A stretch of DNA of 64,000 nt from CAVQMB01 sp963713445. Its GTDB lineage: Bacteria > Pseudomonadota > Gammaproteobacteria > Competibacterales > Competibacteraceae. The position numbers and the translations under genes were made by a program. The notes below the pieces were generated by a model. That model searched no databases and was not told where the DNA came from. It saw only the letters and a list, made by a program, of their open reading frames with translations. Below are positions 45,182 to 54,211 of this stretch, piece by piece. The stretch's first letter is position 1. Each line of letters begins with the position of its first letter. The stretch is taken from NCBI GenBank assembly GCA_963713445.1, contig CAVQMB010000011.1:28955-92954 (forward strand), in the 5' to 3' direction.

Positions 45182-46780
45182 GTGACGACATGCGGTGAGA
45201 TTCTGGTGCAGCTTCTGGCTCAGTATGGGGTCGACACCGTATTCGGCATACCCGGCGTGCACACGGTGGAACTCTACCGCGGCCTGCACGGTGCCTCGAT
45301 TCGCCACGTCACGCCGCGCCACGAGCAGGGCGGCGGCTTTATGGCCGACGGCTACGCCCGCGCGTCCGGCAGGCCCGGAGCCTGCTTCGTCATCACCGGC
45401 CCGGGACTTACCAATACCGTCACCGCGATGGGCCAGGCCTACGGCGATTCCATCCCGCTGCTGGTGATCTCCAGCGTCAACCGCAGCCACAGCATCGGCC
45501 TGGGACACGGCCAGCTTCACGAACTGCCGGCCCAGCGCGCACTGAGTGCCGGCGTGACTGCTTTCAGCCACACCCTGACCCGACCCGACGAACTACCGGA
45601 ACTGCTGGCCCGCGCGTTTACCGTATTCCACAGCAGCCGGCCGCGGCCGGTGCATATCGAGATCCCGATCGATGTGATCGGTGCGCCGGCGGCCCACATC
45701 GATGGCCGGCCGCGCGCACTGCCCAGCGTGCCCGGACCGGATCCGGCTGCCATCGAGCGGGCCGCCGGGTTGCTGGGTGAATCCGAGCGGGTGGTGCTGC
45801 TGGCCGGTGGCGGTGCGGTGGCGGGCGGCGCTGAACTGCGCGAACTGGCCGAGCGGCTGGGTGCGCCGGTAGTGCTGACCAACAACGCCCGTGGCCTGTT
45901 GCCGCCGGAGCACCCGCTGCTGGTCGATGGTATCCAGGCCACCGAGGCCGGCCGGGCGCTGTTCGACGAGGCCGACGTGATACTGGCGATCGGCACCGAG
46001 CTGGCTGAAACCGACTACGAGTTCGGCCCGGTCGGTCCGCTGGATCTGCGGGCGCAGCTGATCCGCATCGATATCGATCCGCTGCAACTGGCCGGCCCGC
46101 AGCCGGCGCGCATCGGTGTGGTCAGCGACGCCCGGCTGGCGCTGCGCGCCCTGTTGGCTGTGCTGCCGGAGGGGCGCGCTGCGGACGACTGGGGACAGCA
46201 GCAGGCAGCCGCCGCCAATGCCACCGTCCGGGCCGCCTGGACGCCGCGCCAGCACAGTTTCGACGGGCTGCTGACAACTGTCCGCGATACCCTCAGAGCA
46301 CCGATCATCGTCGGCGACTCCACCCAACCGGTGTACCAGGGCATGCAGTGCTACCGGGCGCCGCGGGCGCGTAGCTGGTTCACCTCGGCCACCGGCTTCG
46401 GCACCCTGGGCTATGCGCTACCGGCGGCAATCGGGGCCTGGCTGGCCCAGCCCGAGCGGCCGGTGGTCGCTTTGGCCGGCGATGGCGGCCTGCAGTTCAC
46501 CCTGGCTGAACTGGCCAGTGCCCGCGAGCTGGGCGCCGGCATCATCGTGCTGGTATGGAACAATCACGGCTACAACGAAATCCGCGAGTACATGCAGAAC
46601 TGCGGCATCACACCGGTCGGCGTGGACGTCAGCGCCCCCGATTTCGTCACCGTCGCCAGCGGCATGGGGGTGGCAGCCTGCCGCGTCGCCAGCCGGGCCG
46701 AACTGACACAAGTGCTGGGCGCGACGCCGGAACGCCAGCAGCCGCTGCTGGTCGAGCTGGATGCCGCCGGCGCCTGGTAA
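45182..46780 (+). CDS. aruI: 5-guanidino-2-oxopentanoate decarboxylase
   Basis: ThDP enzyme decarboxylating 2-ketoarginine to 4-guanidinobutyraldehyde in the arginine transaminase/dehydrogenase route. 532 residues, acetolactate-synthase fold, with the AruI-type N-terminus GVDTVFGIPGVHTVELYRGL and HVTPRHEQGGGFMADGYARA (catalytic Glu), VISSVNRSHSIGLGHGQLHE, and ThDP motif GDGGLQFTLAELASA... NNHGYNEI. GTG 45182. The usual partner aruH (arginine:pyruvate aminotransferase) is not in the window. 56 bp before mfd. Confidence 0.85.
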   Translation: MTTCGEILVQLLAQYGVDTVFGIPGVHTVELYRGLHGASIRHVTPRHEQGGGFMADGYARASGRPGACFVITGPGLTNTVTAMGQAYGDSIPLLVISSVNRSHSIGLGHGQLHELPAQRALSAGVTAFSHTLTRPDELPELLARAFTVFHSSRPRPVHIEIPIDVIGAPAAHIDGRPRALPSVPGPDPAAIERAAGLLGESERVVLLAGGGAVAGGAELRELAERLGAPVVLTNNARGLLPPEHPLLVDGIQATEAGRALFDEADVILAIGTELAETDYEFGPVGPLDLRAQLIRIDIDPLQLAGPQPARIGVVSDARLALRALLAVLPEGRAADDWGQQQAAAANATVRAAWTPRQHSFDGLLTTVRDTLRAPIIVGDSTQPVYQGMQCYRAPRARSWFTSATGFGTLGYALPAAIGAWLAQPERPVVALAGDGGLQFTLAELASARELGAGIIVLVWNNHGYNEIREYMQNCGITPVGVDVSAPDFVTVASGMGVAACRVASRAELTQVLGATPERQQPLLVELDAAGAW

Positions 46781-46835
46781 TGATTCTTTAATACGCCATC
46801 AATCCCTGTTCAATGTCCTGTCAAACACCCCTCAC

Positions 46836-49800
46836 ATGATCGAGACCGCTGCCGAACCCTCCGTGCTTGCGCCCGTGTTGCCGTCATCGGCCGCCGCTCC
46901 GGCGCTGTGGGCGCCGCTGCCGGGTGCCGCGCTGGCCCTGGCCATTGCCAGCGCCGCCCGGCGTCATTCCGGCCTGCTGGTAGTGGTCACCCCGGATAGC
47001 CACAATGCCCGCCGCCTGGCCGCTGAGGTGAGCTTCTTCGACAGCGAAGGCGAACTCGACGTGCAGATCTTCCCGGACTGGGAGACGCTGCCCTATGACG
47101 TGTTCTCGCCGCACCAGGACATCGTCGCGCAGCGACTGACCACGCTTTACCGGCTGCCGGAGCGACGCCGCGGCGTGCTGCTGCTGCCGGTTGCCACCCT
47201 GCTGCAGCGGTTGCCGCCGCGCGATTACCTCGACAACCACGTGCTGCTGCTGGGCCTCGGCGAGCGGATCGACCGCGAGGGCTTCCGGCTGCGGCTGGAG
47301 GCGGCTGGCTACAACGCCGTGTCGCAGGTCACCGAGCACGGTGAGTTCGCGGTACGCGGCTCGCTGATCGACCTGTTTCCGGCCGGCAGCGAGGTGCCTT
47401 ACCGGATCGATCTGTTCGACGACGAGGTCGAATCGATCCGCACCTTCGACCCCGAGACCCAGCGCACCCAGGACAAGGTCGAGCGCATCGAACTGCTGCC
47501 GGCACGGGAATTTCCGCTGTCGCGCAAGGCCATCACCGGGTTCCGCCAGCGTTACCGCAGCCGTTTCAGCGGTGATCTCAGCCGCAGTCTGATCTACCAG
47601 GACGTCAGCGACGGCCTGGCCCCGGGCGGTATCGAGTACTACCTGCCGTTGTTCTTCGACAGCACGGCGACGCTGTTCGACTACCTGCCGCCGCAGACGC
47701 TGGCACTCAGCCTGGCCGGCGTGGACGAGGCCATGGCCGCGTTCCGGGCCCAGGTCGAACGCCGCTACGAGAGCCGCCGGCACGATCTGGAACGGCCGCT
47801 GCTGGAACCCGACGCACTGTTCCTGAGCCCGGCCGAGACCGCGACCGCACTGGGCCGGCTGGCGCGGATCGAACTGGACGGCGAACGCGGCCGTGATCTG
47901 GCTGCCGCCGAGCCGCCGCTGCTGACCTTCAACCCCCGGGCCGATCGTCCGGCCGCCGCGCTGCTGGCGTTTCTGGCCGAGTTCCCCGGCCGGGTGCTGT
48001 TCGCCAGCGAGTCCGCCGGCCGCCGTGAGCTGCTGCTGACCACGCTGCAGGAGGCCGGACTGAAACCGCAGCCCTGCGACGGTTGGGCCGATTTCGAGAC
48101 CAGCAGCGCCGATTACATGATCAGCGTGGCCCCGCTGGAGCACGGCCTGCTGCTGCACCAGCCGGCGCTGGCGGTGATCGCCGAGTCGCAGCTCTACGGT
48201 GAATGGGTGCCGCAGAGCCGGCGCCGGCGCAGCAGCCGCGAGGCCGAGGGCGTGATCCGCGACCTCACCGCGCTGGCGGTGGGCGCGCCGGTGGTCCACG
48301 AGGACCATGGCGTGGGCCGCTATGCCGGCCTGGTGCGCATGACCGTGGCCGGCCTGGAAAGCGAATTCGTGGTGCTGGAATACGCCGGCTCCGACAAGCT
48401 TTACGTGCCGGTGGCCTCGCTCCACAAGCTGAGCCGCTATACCGGCGCCGCGCCGGAAATCGCGCCGCTCCACAAGCTGGGCTCGGACCAGTGGGAGAGG
48501 GCGCGCCGTAAGGCCGCCGAGAAAGTCCGCGACGCGGCCGCTGAACTGCTCGACCTGTACGCCCGCCGCCAGGCCCGGCCGGGCCATGCCTATGAGCTCA
48601 GCGACGCCGACTACGCCGCCTTCGCCGCCGCCTTTCCGTTCGAGGAGACGCCCGATCAGGCCGCAGCCATCGCCGCGGTCATCAGCGACATGCGCGCGCC
48701 GCGGCCGATGGACCGGGTGGTGTGCGGCGACGTCGGCTTCGGCAAGACCGAGGTCGCCATGCGGGCGGCTTTCGTGGCGGTCGCGGCCGGTGCCCAGGTG
48801 GCGGTGCTGGTGCCCACCACGCTGCTGGCCCAGCAGCACTACCAGAACTTCCTCGACCGCTTCGCCGACTGGCCGGTGCGGATCGAACTGCTCTCCCGGT
48901 TCCGCAGCAAGAAGCAGCAGGATCAGGTGCTGGGTGCCCTGGCCGAGGGCAAGGTCGACATCCTGATCGGCACCCACAAACTGCTGCAGAGCAGTGTCAG
49001 TTTCAACAACCTGGGATTGGTGATCATCGACGAGGAGCACCGCTTCGGCGTGCGTCAGAAGGAACGGCTCAAGGCGCTGCGTGCCGAGGTCGACATCCTG
49101 ACCCTGACCGCCACCCCGATCCCGCGGACGCTCAATATGGCGCTGGCCGGCCTGCGCGAGCTGTCGATCATCGTCACCCCGCCGGCCGGCCGGCTCACCG
49201 TCAAGACCTTCGTCGGCCAGTGGAACCAGGCCACCATCCAGGAAGCCTGCCAGCGCGAGCTCAAGCGCGGCGGTCAGGTGTATTTTTTGCACAATGAAGT
49301 CCAGACCATCGACCGCATCGCCCGCGATCTCGCCGCAACGGTACCCGAGGCCCGCATCCGGGTCGCCCACGGCCAATTGCGCGAACGCGAGCTGGAGCAG
49401 GTGATGCTGGATTTCTACCACCAGCGCTGCAACCTGCTGGTGTGCTCGACCATCATCGAGTCCGGCATCGACGTGCCCAACGCCAACACCATCATCATCA
49501 ACCGCGCCGACAAGCTGGGGCTGGCCCAGTTACACCAGTTGCGCGGCCGGGTGGGGCGTTCCCACCACCGTGCCTACTGCTACCTGCTGGTGCCGCACAA
49601 GAAGGAGATGACCGCCGACGCGGCCAAGCGGATCGAGGCCATCGAATCGCTGGAGGACCTCGGTGCCGGTTTCATGCTGGCCAACCACGACCTGGAGATC
49701 CGCGGCGCCGGCGAGCTACTGGGTGAGGAGCAGTCCGGCCAGATCCAATCGAGGTTGGCTTCACCCTGTACATGGAAATGCTGGAGCGCGCGGTCAAGGC

Positions 49801-50281
49801 GCTGCAGTCGGGCCAGACGCCGGACCTCGACCGGCCGCTGGATCACGGCCCCGAAGTCGACCTGCAAGTGCCGGCGCTGATCCCGGAAGACTACCTGCCC
49901 GACGTCCACACCCGGCTGGTGCTGTACAAGCGCATCGCCAGCGCGAGCAATGAAGCCGAACTGAGCGAGCTGAAGGTCGAGATGATCGACCGCTTCGGGT
50001 TACTGCCGGATCCGGTCAAACGGCTGTTCGCCGTCACCGGACTCAAGCTCAAGGCCACGCCCCTGGGCATACGCAAGATCGAGGTAGGCCCCAAAGGCGG
50101 CCGCGTACTGTTCGGCCCGGAGCCTCACATCGACGTCAGCAAAATGATCGGCCTGATCCAGCGCCAGCCCAAGACCTACAAACTCGACGGCCAGGACCGC
50201 CTGCGCATCAGCAAGCCAATGGAACAACCCGAACAGCGCATCGCGGAAATTGAGCACCTGCTGACCGCCGTCGCGGCGTAA
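46836..50281 (+). CDS. mfd: transcription-repair coupling factor, one frameshift
   Basis: Displaces stalled RNA polymerase and recruits UvrA. ATG 46836. UvrB-like N-terminus (LPYDVFSPHQDIVAQRL), RNAP-interaction CarD-like domain (VHEDHGVGRYAGLV), translocase motor with Walker A GDVGFGKTEVAMRAA, DEEHRFGVRQKE, TLTATPIPRTLNMAL, LHQLRGRVGRSHHRAYCYLL, then the C-terminal TRCF domain. The frame breaks near 49755 at SGQIQ; the true continuation VGFTLYMEMLERAVKALQSG is two bases out of register. Corrected length about 1147 residues, essentially that of E. coli Mfd. Essential-type conservation suggests a sequence error. Confidence 0.95.
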
Positions 50282-50860
50282 GGTACGCCCTTCGATTCGA
50301 CACCGACGCCCCTTGCCGGCAGGCCACGAACCCGCCACGCTGTGATCCACCGCCAACGACCAGCCTCCCGTAGGAGGTGCGCACGCCGCCCGAAGCCCGA
50401 ATACCGCACCGACGGATGATCATCCCGCCGTCGCCGCCCGGCACCCGAATACCGCACCGGCGGACGATTACCCCGCCGACGCCGCGCGGCGCCTGAATAC
50501 CCCACCGGCCGGTGCATTCCCACCGTGCATTGACCGCGTGCGCACAGCAGTGCGCACCCTACGCCCTTCGATTCAACGCCGACGGTCCTGCTGCCGGCAT
50601 GCCGCACTCCGGCCACGAACCCGCCACGCTGTGATCCACCGCCAACGACCGAGCCTACCCGTAGAGTGCGCACTGCCGTGCGCACGCCGCCCGAAGCCCG
50701 AATACCGCACCGACGGATGATCACCCCGCCGCCGCCGCCCGAAATCCGAATGCCCCGCCGGCGGGTGGTTACGCCACCGTGCATTGACCGCGTGCGCACA
50801 GCGGTGCGCACCCTACGCCCTTCGATTCAACGGCGGCGGTGAACGTACCAGGCCGTTATT
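50282..50860. repeat. composite palindromic repeat block 3
   Basis: No gene. Two and a half composite units: 48-50-bp direct repeats start at about 50397, 50444 and 50494 (CGAATACCGCACCG...), palindromes at ~50541, 50668 and 50797, with the ACGCTGTGATCCACCGC tail at 50339 and 50629. Confidence 0.85.
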
Positions 50861-50881
50861 TTATCCATGTATCATGACGAT

Positions 50882-51115
50882 ATGTATTTTGAAATCGTTG
50901 GTGATATCCGGTACGCGGAAACCTTTGCGCGGGGGTATCGCATCCGAGAGCTCCCAAGAATACGAAAGATTTATGGGCCGGGGCGATGGAGAAAGCGCAA
51001 GGGGTTCGCCACGGTAAGGTTGGCTGATGGGAGCCTCCGGGAAGCTGAATTGCATTGGTATGAAGCCGCCGGCATTGGTAAATTTGAATTCAAGATCAAG
51101 CGCTACTTGGATTGA
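50882..51115 (+). CDS. small conserved protein of unknown function, gene A of a pair
   Basis: 77 residues from ATG 50882; an in-frame ATG at 50867 is possible, but the family begins MYFEI as here. Motifs YRIRELPRIRKIYGPGRWRKRKG, then ELHWYEAAGIGKFEFKIKRYLD. Strongly basic. I recall similar unnamed proteins, usually next to a second small gene like the one here. Base composition is visibly lower in GC than the neighbours, suggesting transfer. Stop at 51115 is 2 bp from the next ATG. Confidence 0.6.
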   Translation: MYFEIVGDIRYAETFARGYRIRELPRIRKIYGPGRWRKRKGFATVRLADGSLREAELHWYEAAGIGKFEFKIKRYLD

Positions 51116-51117
51116 AA

Positions 51118-51342
51118 ATGATGACTGAGCATCACTTCGTTATTTGTGCCGAAAACAGTGGATATGAAGTGTCTCTGGAACGCCGAAAACTCTACGAAAT
51201 GCTCGTCGATCCTGAAGCCGAAAAGCATGACCAGATCCGCGTCATCGACGAGTCAGGCGAAGACTATTTATATCCGAAATCCTTCTTCATCAGCCTGAAA
51301 TTGCCTCGGCAGGTTGCTGACCGGCTTCTCCACGCCGCCTAA
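51118..51342 (+). CDS. small conserved protein of unknown function, gene B of a pair
   Basis: 74 residues (ATG 51118, or 51121). HFVICAENSGYEVSLERRKLYEML, PEAEKHDQIRVIDESGEDYLYPKSFFISLKLP. Acidic, in contrast to the basic upstream partner, which fits a bound pair (perhaps toxin-antitoxin-like), though neither has a known toxin motif. The AT-richer island lies between repeat blocks 3 and 4. Confidence 0.6.
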   Translation: MMTEHHFVICAENSGYEVSLERRKLYEMLVDPEAEKHDQIRVIDESGEDYLYPKSFFISLKLPRQVADRLLHAA

Positions 51343-51878
51343 AGCCCGCAAACTCCACCGGCTTCATGCTTTCCCTCGGCGCGGTGAACACGCACATCAC
51401 ATTACGCCGTGCGCACGCCGCCCGGATCAACCGCAAACCCGCCCTGGTAGGGTGCGCACTGCCGTGCGCACGCCGCCCGAAGCCCGAATACCGCACCGAC
51501 GGATGATCATCCCGCCGACGCCGCCCGGCACCCGAATACCGCACCGGCGGACGATTACCCCGCCGACGCCGCGCGGCGCCTGAATACCCCACCGCCCGGT
51601 GCATTCCCACCGTGCATTGACCGCGTGCGCACAGCAGTGCGCACCCTACGCCCTTCGATTCAACGCCGACGCTCCTGATGCCGGCATGCCATCCCCGGCC
51701 ACGAACCCGCCACGCTGTGATCCACCGCTAACGACCGGACCAACCGTAAAGCCGCCCTGGTAGGGTGCGCACCGCCGTGCGCACGCCGCCCGGATCCCGA
51801 ATACCCCGCCGGCGGATGATCACCCCGCCGTCGCCGCCCGAACTCCGAATGTCCTACCGCCAGCCTGAATAGTGAATC
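51343..51878. repeat. composite palindromic repeat block 4
   Basis: No gene. Starts with a partial unit at 51405, then complete units from 51430: palindromes at ~51453, 51627 and 51768, direct repeats at ~51484, 51533 and 51579, and the tail ACGCTGTGATCCACCGC at 51711. The stretch 51475-51720 closely repeats 50391-50640 of block 3. Confidence 0.85.
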
Positions 51879-52289
51879 TCACCAGCTGAATTGTTCCAAC
51901 AACGCAATCTGGCCTATAGGGCGCGCCTTATGCCAATACCCGCGATCGGCTGTAACCAGCGTCACCCCGGCTTCTATCGCAACCGCGTGGTAAAGCGTGT
52001 CGAACAAATGGTGCCTGAGCTCCGCAGCTATCTGCGCTGCCCGCCGATAAACCGCCACATCATTGGCCACCGACCATTCCAGCAGGCACAGGGCTTCGAT
52101 GTCGGCTTCGGCGGTTGCCGGACTCAATCGGCAAAGTACGGCCGCCACCTCGGCGAGCCAGTGGGGCGGCAGCAACAGGTCACCAGCTTTAGCGCCGATA
52201 CGTTCAACCAGCGCGGTGGCCTTGTCGGTTTCCGCCTCCCGTTCGGGGTCGGCCAGCAACCATTTGACCAGAACGCTGGCGTCGAGCAC
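51879..52289 (-). CDS. vapC: VapC-family PIN-domain toxin
   Basis: 136 residues. GTG 52289 starts LDASVLVKWLLADPE with the first PIN acidic residue; further acidic positions WLAEVAAVL, LFDTLYHAVAIEAG and VTADRGYWHK complete the site. PIN toxins cleave tRNA or rRNA. Five bases after the antitoxin stop, so co-translated. The end abuts repeat block 4. Confidence 0.88.
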   Translation of the reverse strand: MLDASVLVKWLLADPEREAETDKATALVERIGAKAGDLLLPPHWLAEVAAVLCRLSPATAEADIEALCLLEWSVANDVAVYRRAAQIAAELRHHLFDTLYHAVAIEAGVTLVTADRGYWHKARPIGQIALLEQFSW

Positions 52290-52294
52290 TAGCG

Positions 52295-52528
52295 TCAGGA
52301 CCGGCCCTCTTCGCGGGCGGCTCTGACCGCCGCCGCAGCCGCAACAGGCCGTGTGCGGCGGCGGTCGGTGAGTGTGCGGATAGCCTGCTTGCGGCGCATC
52401 TGACGCTCCTTTTCCTCAACCGCCCGGCGCATGAGTTGGGCGACAATGGCGCTCTTGTTCTCGCCTTCAAAAGCCTTGTTGAACGCGTCCTTGACAGCAT
52501 CCGGAACCGAGAAGTTGACAGTAGCCAC
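52295..52528 (-). CDS. vapB: ribbon-helix-helix antitoxin
   Basis: 77 residues, ATG 52528. VNFSVPDAVKDAFNKAFEGENKSAIVAQLM is an RHH (CopG/MetJ-like) DNA-binding fold with the N-terminal beta strand; the basic C-terminal segment EKERQMRRKQAIR neutralises the toxin. It precedes vapC, the normal antitoxin-first order. Confidence 0.82.
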   Translation of the reverse strand: MATVNFSVPDAVKDAFNKAFEGENKSAIVAQLMRRAVEEKERQMRRKQAIRTLTDRRRTRPVAAAAAVRAAREEGRS

Positions 52529-52539
52529 GTGTGCCCCAG

Positions 52540-52560
52540 GTTGTTGAAAACTTCAACAAC
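52540..52560 (-). promoter_or_regulatory. vapBC operator palindrome
   Basis: Perfect inverted repeat GTTGTTGAA (52540-52548) / TTCAACAAC (52552-52560), 3-base spacer, 12 bp before the vapB ATG. Position and symmetry fit the dimeric RHH antitoxin's autoregulatory site. Confidence 0.65.
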
Positions 52561-52834
52561 ATGATACCCCGCGGTAAACACCAGCGCACGGGATCTCACC
52601 CTACGCCCTTCGATCCGAGGTTGGCGGTCGATTGGACAACATGGTTCCGCTCGTCCGGTGCCCGTTGATCCGACCGCTGGGATTGATCACGGCACCAAGC
52701 CTCCCTGTAGGGTGCGCACTGCCGTGCGCACGCCGCCCGAAGCCCGAATACCACACCGGCGGATGATCATCGCACCGTCGCCGCCCGAAGCCCGAATACC
52801 CCACCGCCGGAGGATTATTCCGCCACTACCACCC
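52561..52834. repeat. composite palindromic repeat block 5
   Basis: Divided unit: CTACGCCCTTCGATCCGAG near 52601, palindrome GTGCGCAC-N4-GTGCGCAC at ~52711, then two direct repeats (52740, 52790). No gene. It separates vapBC from the next minus-strand gene. Confidence 0.75.
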
Positions 52835-53881
52835 TCACCCCCGCGCCGCCAGCAAACCCACTGCCACGGCCGGCGCGCAATCCGTTGCCGCACCCTGCAA
52901 GGCTGTATCGTCGGTACACAGCTCACCAAATTCCCGATAAGGCCGGTCCACCAGCTCCGCCAACCGTTGCGCGAGAAACCGCCCCACGCCGGCCCCGATG
53001 ATAGGCGCATCTTCCGGCATCGATTGCCCCGACAGCACTAGATCCAGCCCGTCGGCGATCGCCGTCAACTGACACCGGGCGAGGTACGCCGCCACCTGGC
53101 GCCATTCGGCCAGCGTCGCATCGGCTCCATCGCGGCCCAGCATCCGCGCCAGCCGGGCCGCACTTTCCGCCACACTCTTGCCGCGGCCGTCGGCACTCGG
53201 CTGCTGATCGGCGTCGTCCGGCAGCCATTCCAGCAACCGGTAGACATCGGCGGTGGTGGCAAAGAACTCGGCACACAGCGCCTGCCAGCGGCCGGCCATC
53301 GGCACCCGCGGTGCCAGCCCGCACACCGGGGTGCGAACCGCGCCGGTATAGACCAACTCGCCGGCACTCAAGCGCGCACCGTCGCTGCGACTGGTCGTCC
53401 CCACGCGGCCAGTGGCCAGCGGAATGATGTCGGTGGTGGTGCTGCCGATATCAACCAGCAGCGCATCCCGATACCGGGTGCCGACCCACGCCGCAGTGGC
53501 CAGCCAGTTGGCCGAGGCGATGGCAGCGGCGTGGGCGTCGGCCCGATCAGCCGGCACCCAGCCGGCATCACCGGCATACAGCCGGAGTTCGCCCAACCGG
53601 TCCCGCAGCAGAGCCGTAATGGCACCGACACCCGCCGCCCGATCCGGAAACAGATCCACCATCTCGCCGGTCATGGTGACGACGTGCTCAGCCGCCGCAG
53701 GCCAGTCTGTCACAATCTGTGACAGTGCCTGCCGTAGCCGATCTGTGCTCTGCCACAACGGGCAAGGGAGCTGCCGGACCGATTGCAGTCGACCTGCCAC
53801 AATCAGCGCCGCTTTGAGATGCGCGCCGCCGATGTCCCAACCAATAATCGTGAGTGCAGTGTTGCTTTGGGTAACATCCAT
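52835..53881 (-). CDS. H4MPT-linked C1 pathway / hydantoinase-like ASKHA protein
   Basis: 348 residues from ATG 53881 (an upstream TTG at 53917 is less likely). ASKHA-fold motifs: IIGWDIGGAHLKAALI, LLVDIGSTTTDIIPLA, and IIGAGVGRFLAQRLAEL. This family (often labelled probable H4MPT-linked C1 transfer pathway protein) occurs in methylotrophs and methanogens; the archaeal relative MfnF acts in methanofuran synthesis. No other tetrahydromethanopterin gene is here, so the role is uncertain. Confidence 0.78.
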   Translation of the reverse strand: MDVTQSNTALTIIGWDIGGAHLKAALIVAGRLQSVRQLPCPLWQSTDRLRQALSQIVTDWPAAAEHVVTMTGEMVDLFPDRAAGVGAITALLRDRLGELRLYAGDAGWVPADRADAHAAAIASANWLATAAWVGTRYRDALLVDIGSTTTDIIPLATGRVGTTSRSDGARLSAGELVYTGAVRTPVCGLAPRVPMAGRWQALCAEFFATTADVYRLLEWLPDDADQQPSADGRGKSVAESAARLARMLGRDGADATLAEWRQVAAYLARCQLTAIADGLDLVLSGQSMPEDAPIIGAGVGRFLAQRLAELVDRPYREFGELCTDDTALQGAATDCAPAVAVGLLAARG

Positions 53882-54211
53882 AAACGATTGTGACGAAATA
53901 TCAAATAACAAATACAATATAGAATCAATCAGTTAATTCAATCGACACTCATAGCAATCAACTTAGTGTTGCATGGCCTCGTAAATTGAGCCAGATTATG
54001 GCCGCTTTATGTAGAACAATGTGCCGGCGGCAAGTCATGAGTTTAGGTTAATATGAGGTGGGTTCTAATAACTATATTCCTGCTCTATGCTAGATGGCAC
54101 GGGTTGCAAACCCAGCCCGTAGGGAAGACGGAAAAGGCAACCTCCAACGCAGCAGAATGACGGCCAGGCACCGATCCACTGCGGATCGCGTGTCGGTGAG
54201 GAGGGGATATT
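53882..54211. other. AT-richer intergenic region before the polysaccharide locus
   Basis: 330 bp between divergent genes; about 45% GC in its left two thirds, against ~65% around it. It has a -10-like TATGCT near 54086 and the hairpin ACGGG...CCCGT (about 54100-54122, with an inner GGGTT-GCA-AACCC) in the likely leader. I compared it mentally with c-di-GMP-I riboswitches and found no match. It probably carries the promoters of both neighbours. Confidence 0.4.

Noticed and set aside
46884..49421. 845-codon open frame antisense to mfd (and a 369-codon one antisense to lysA, 4587-5696)
   Set aside because: Mirror frames produced by strong third-position GC bias; no domain similarity, and the sense genes are certain.
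54080..54211. Riboswitch (c-di-GMP-I type) in the leader of the WecA-like gene
   Set aside because: A hairpin is present, but the conserved core elements of that class are not.
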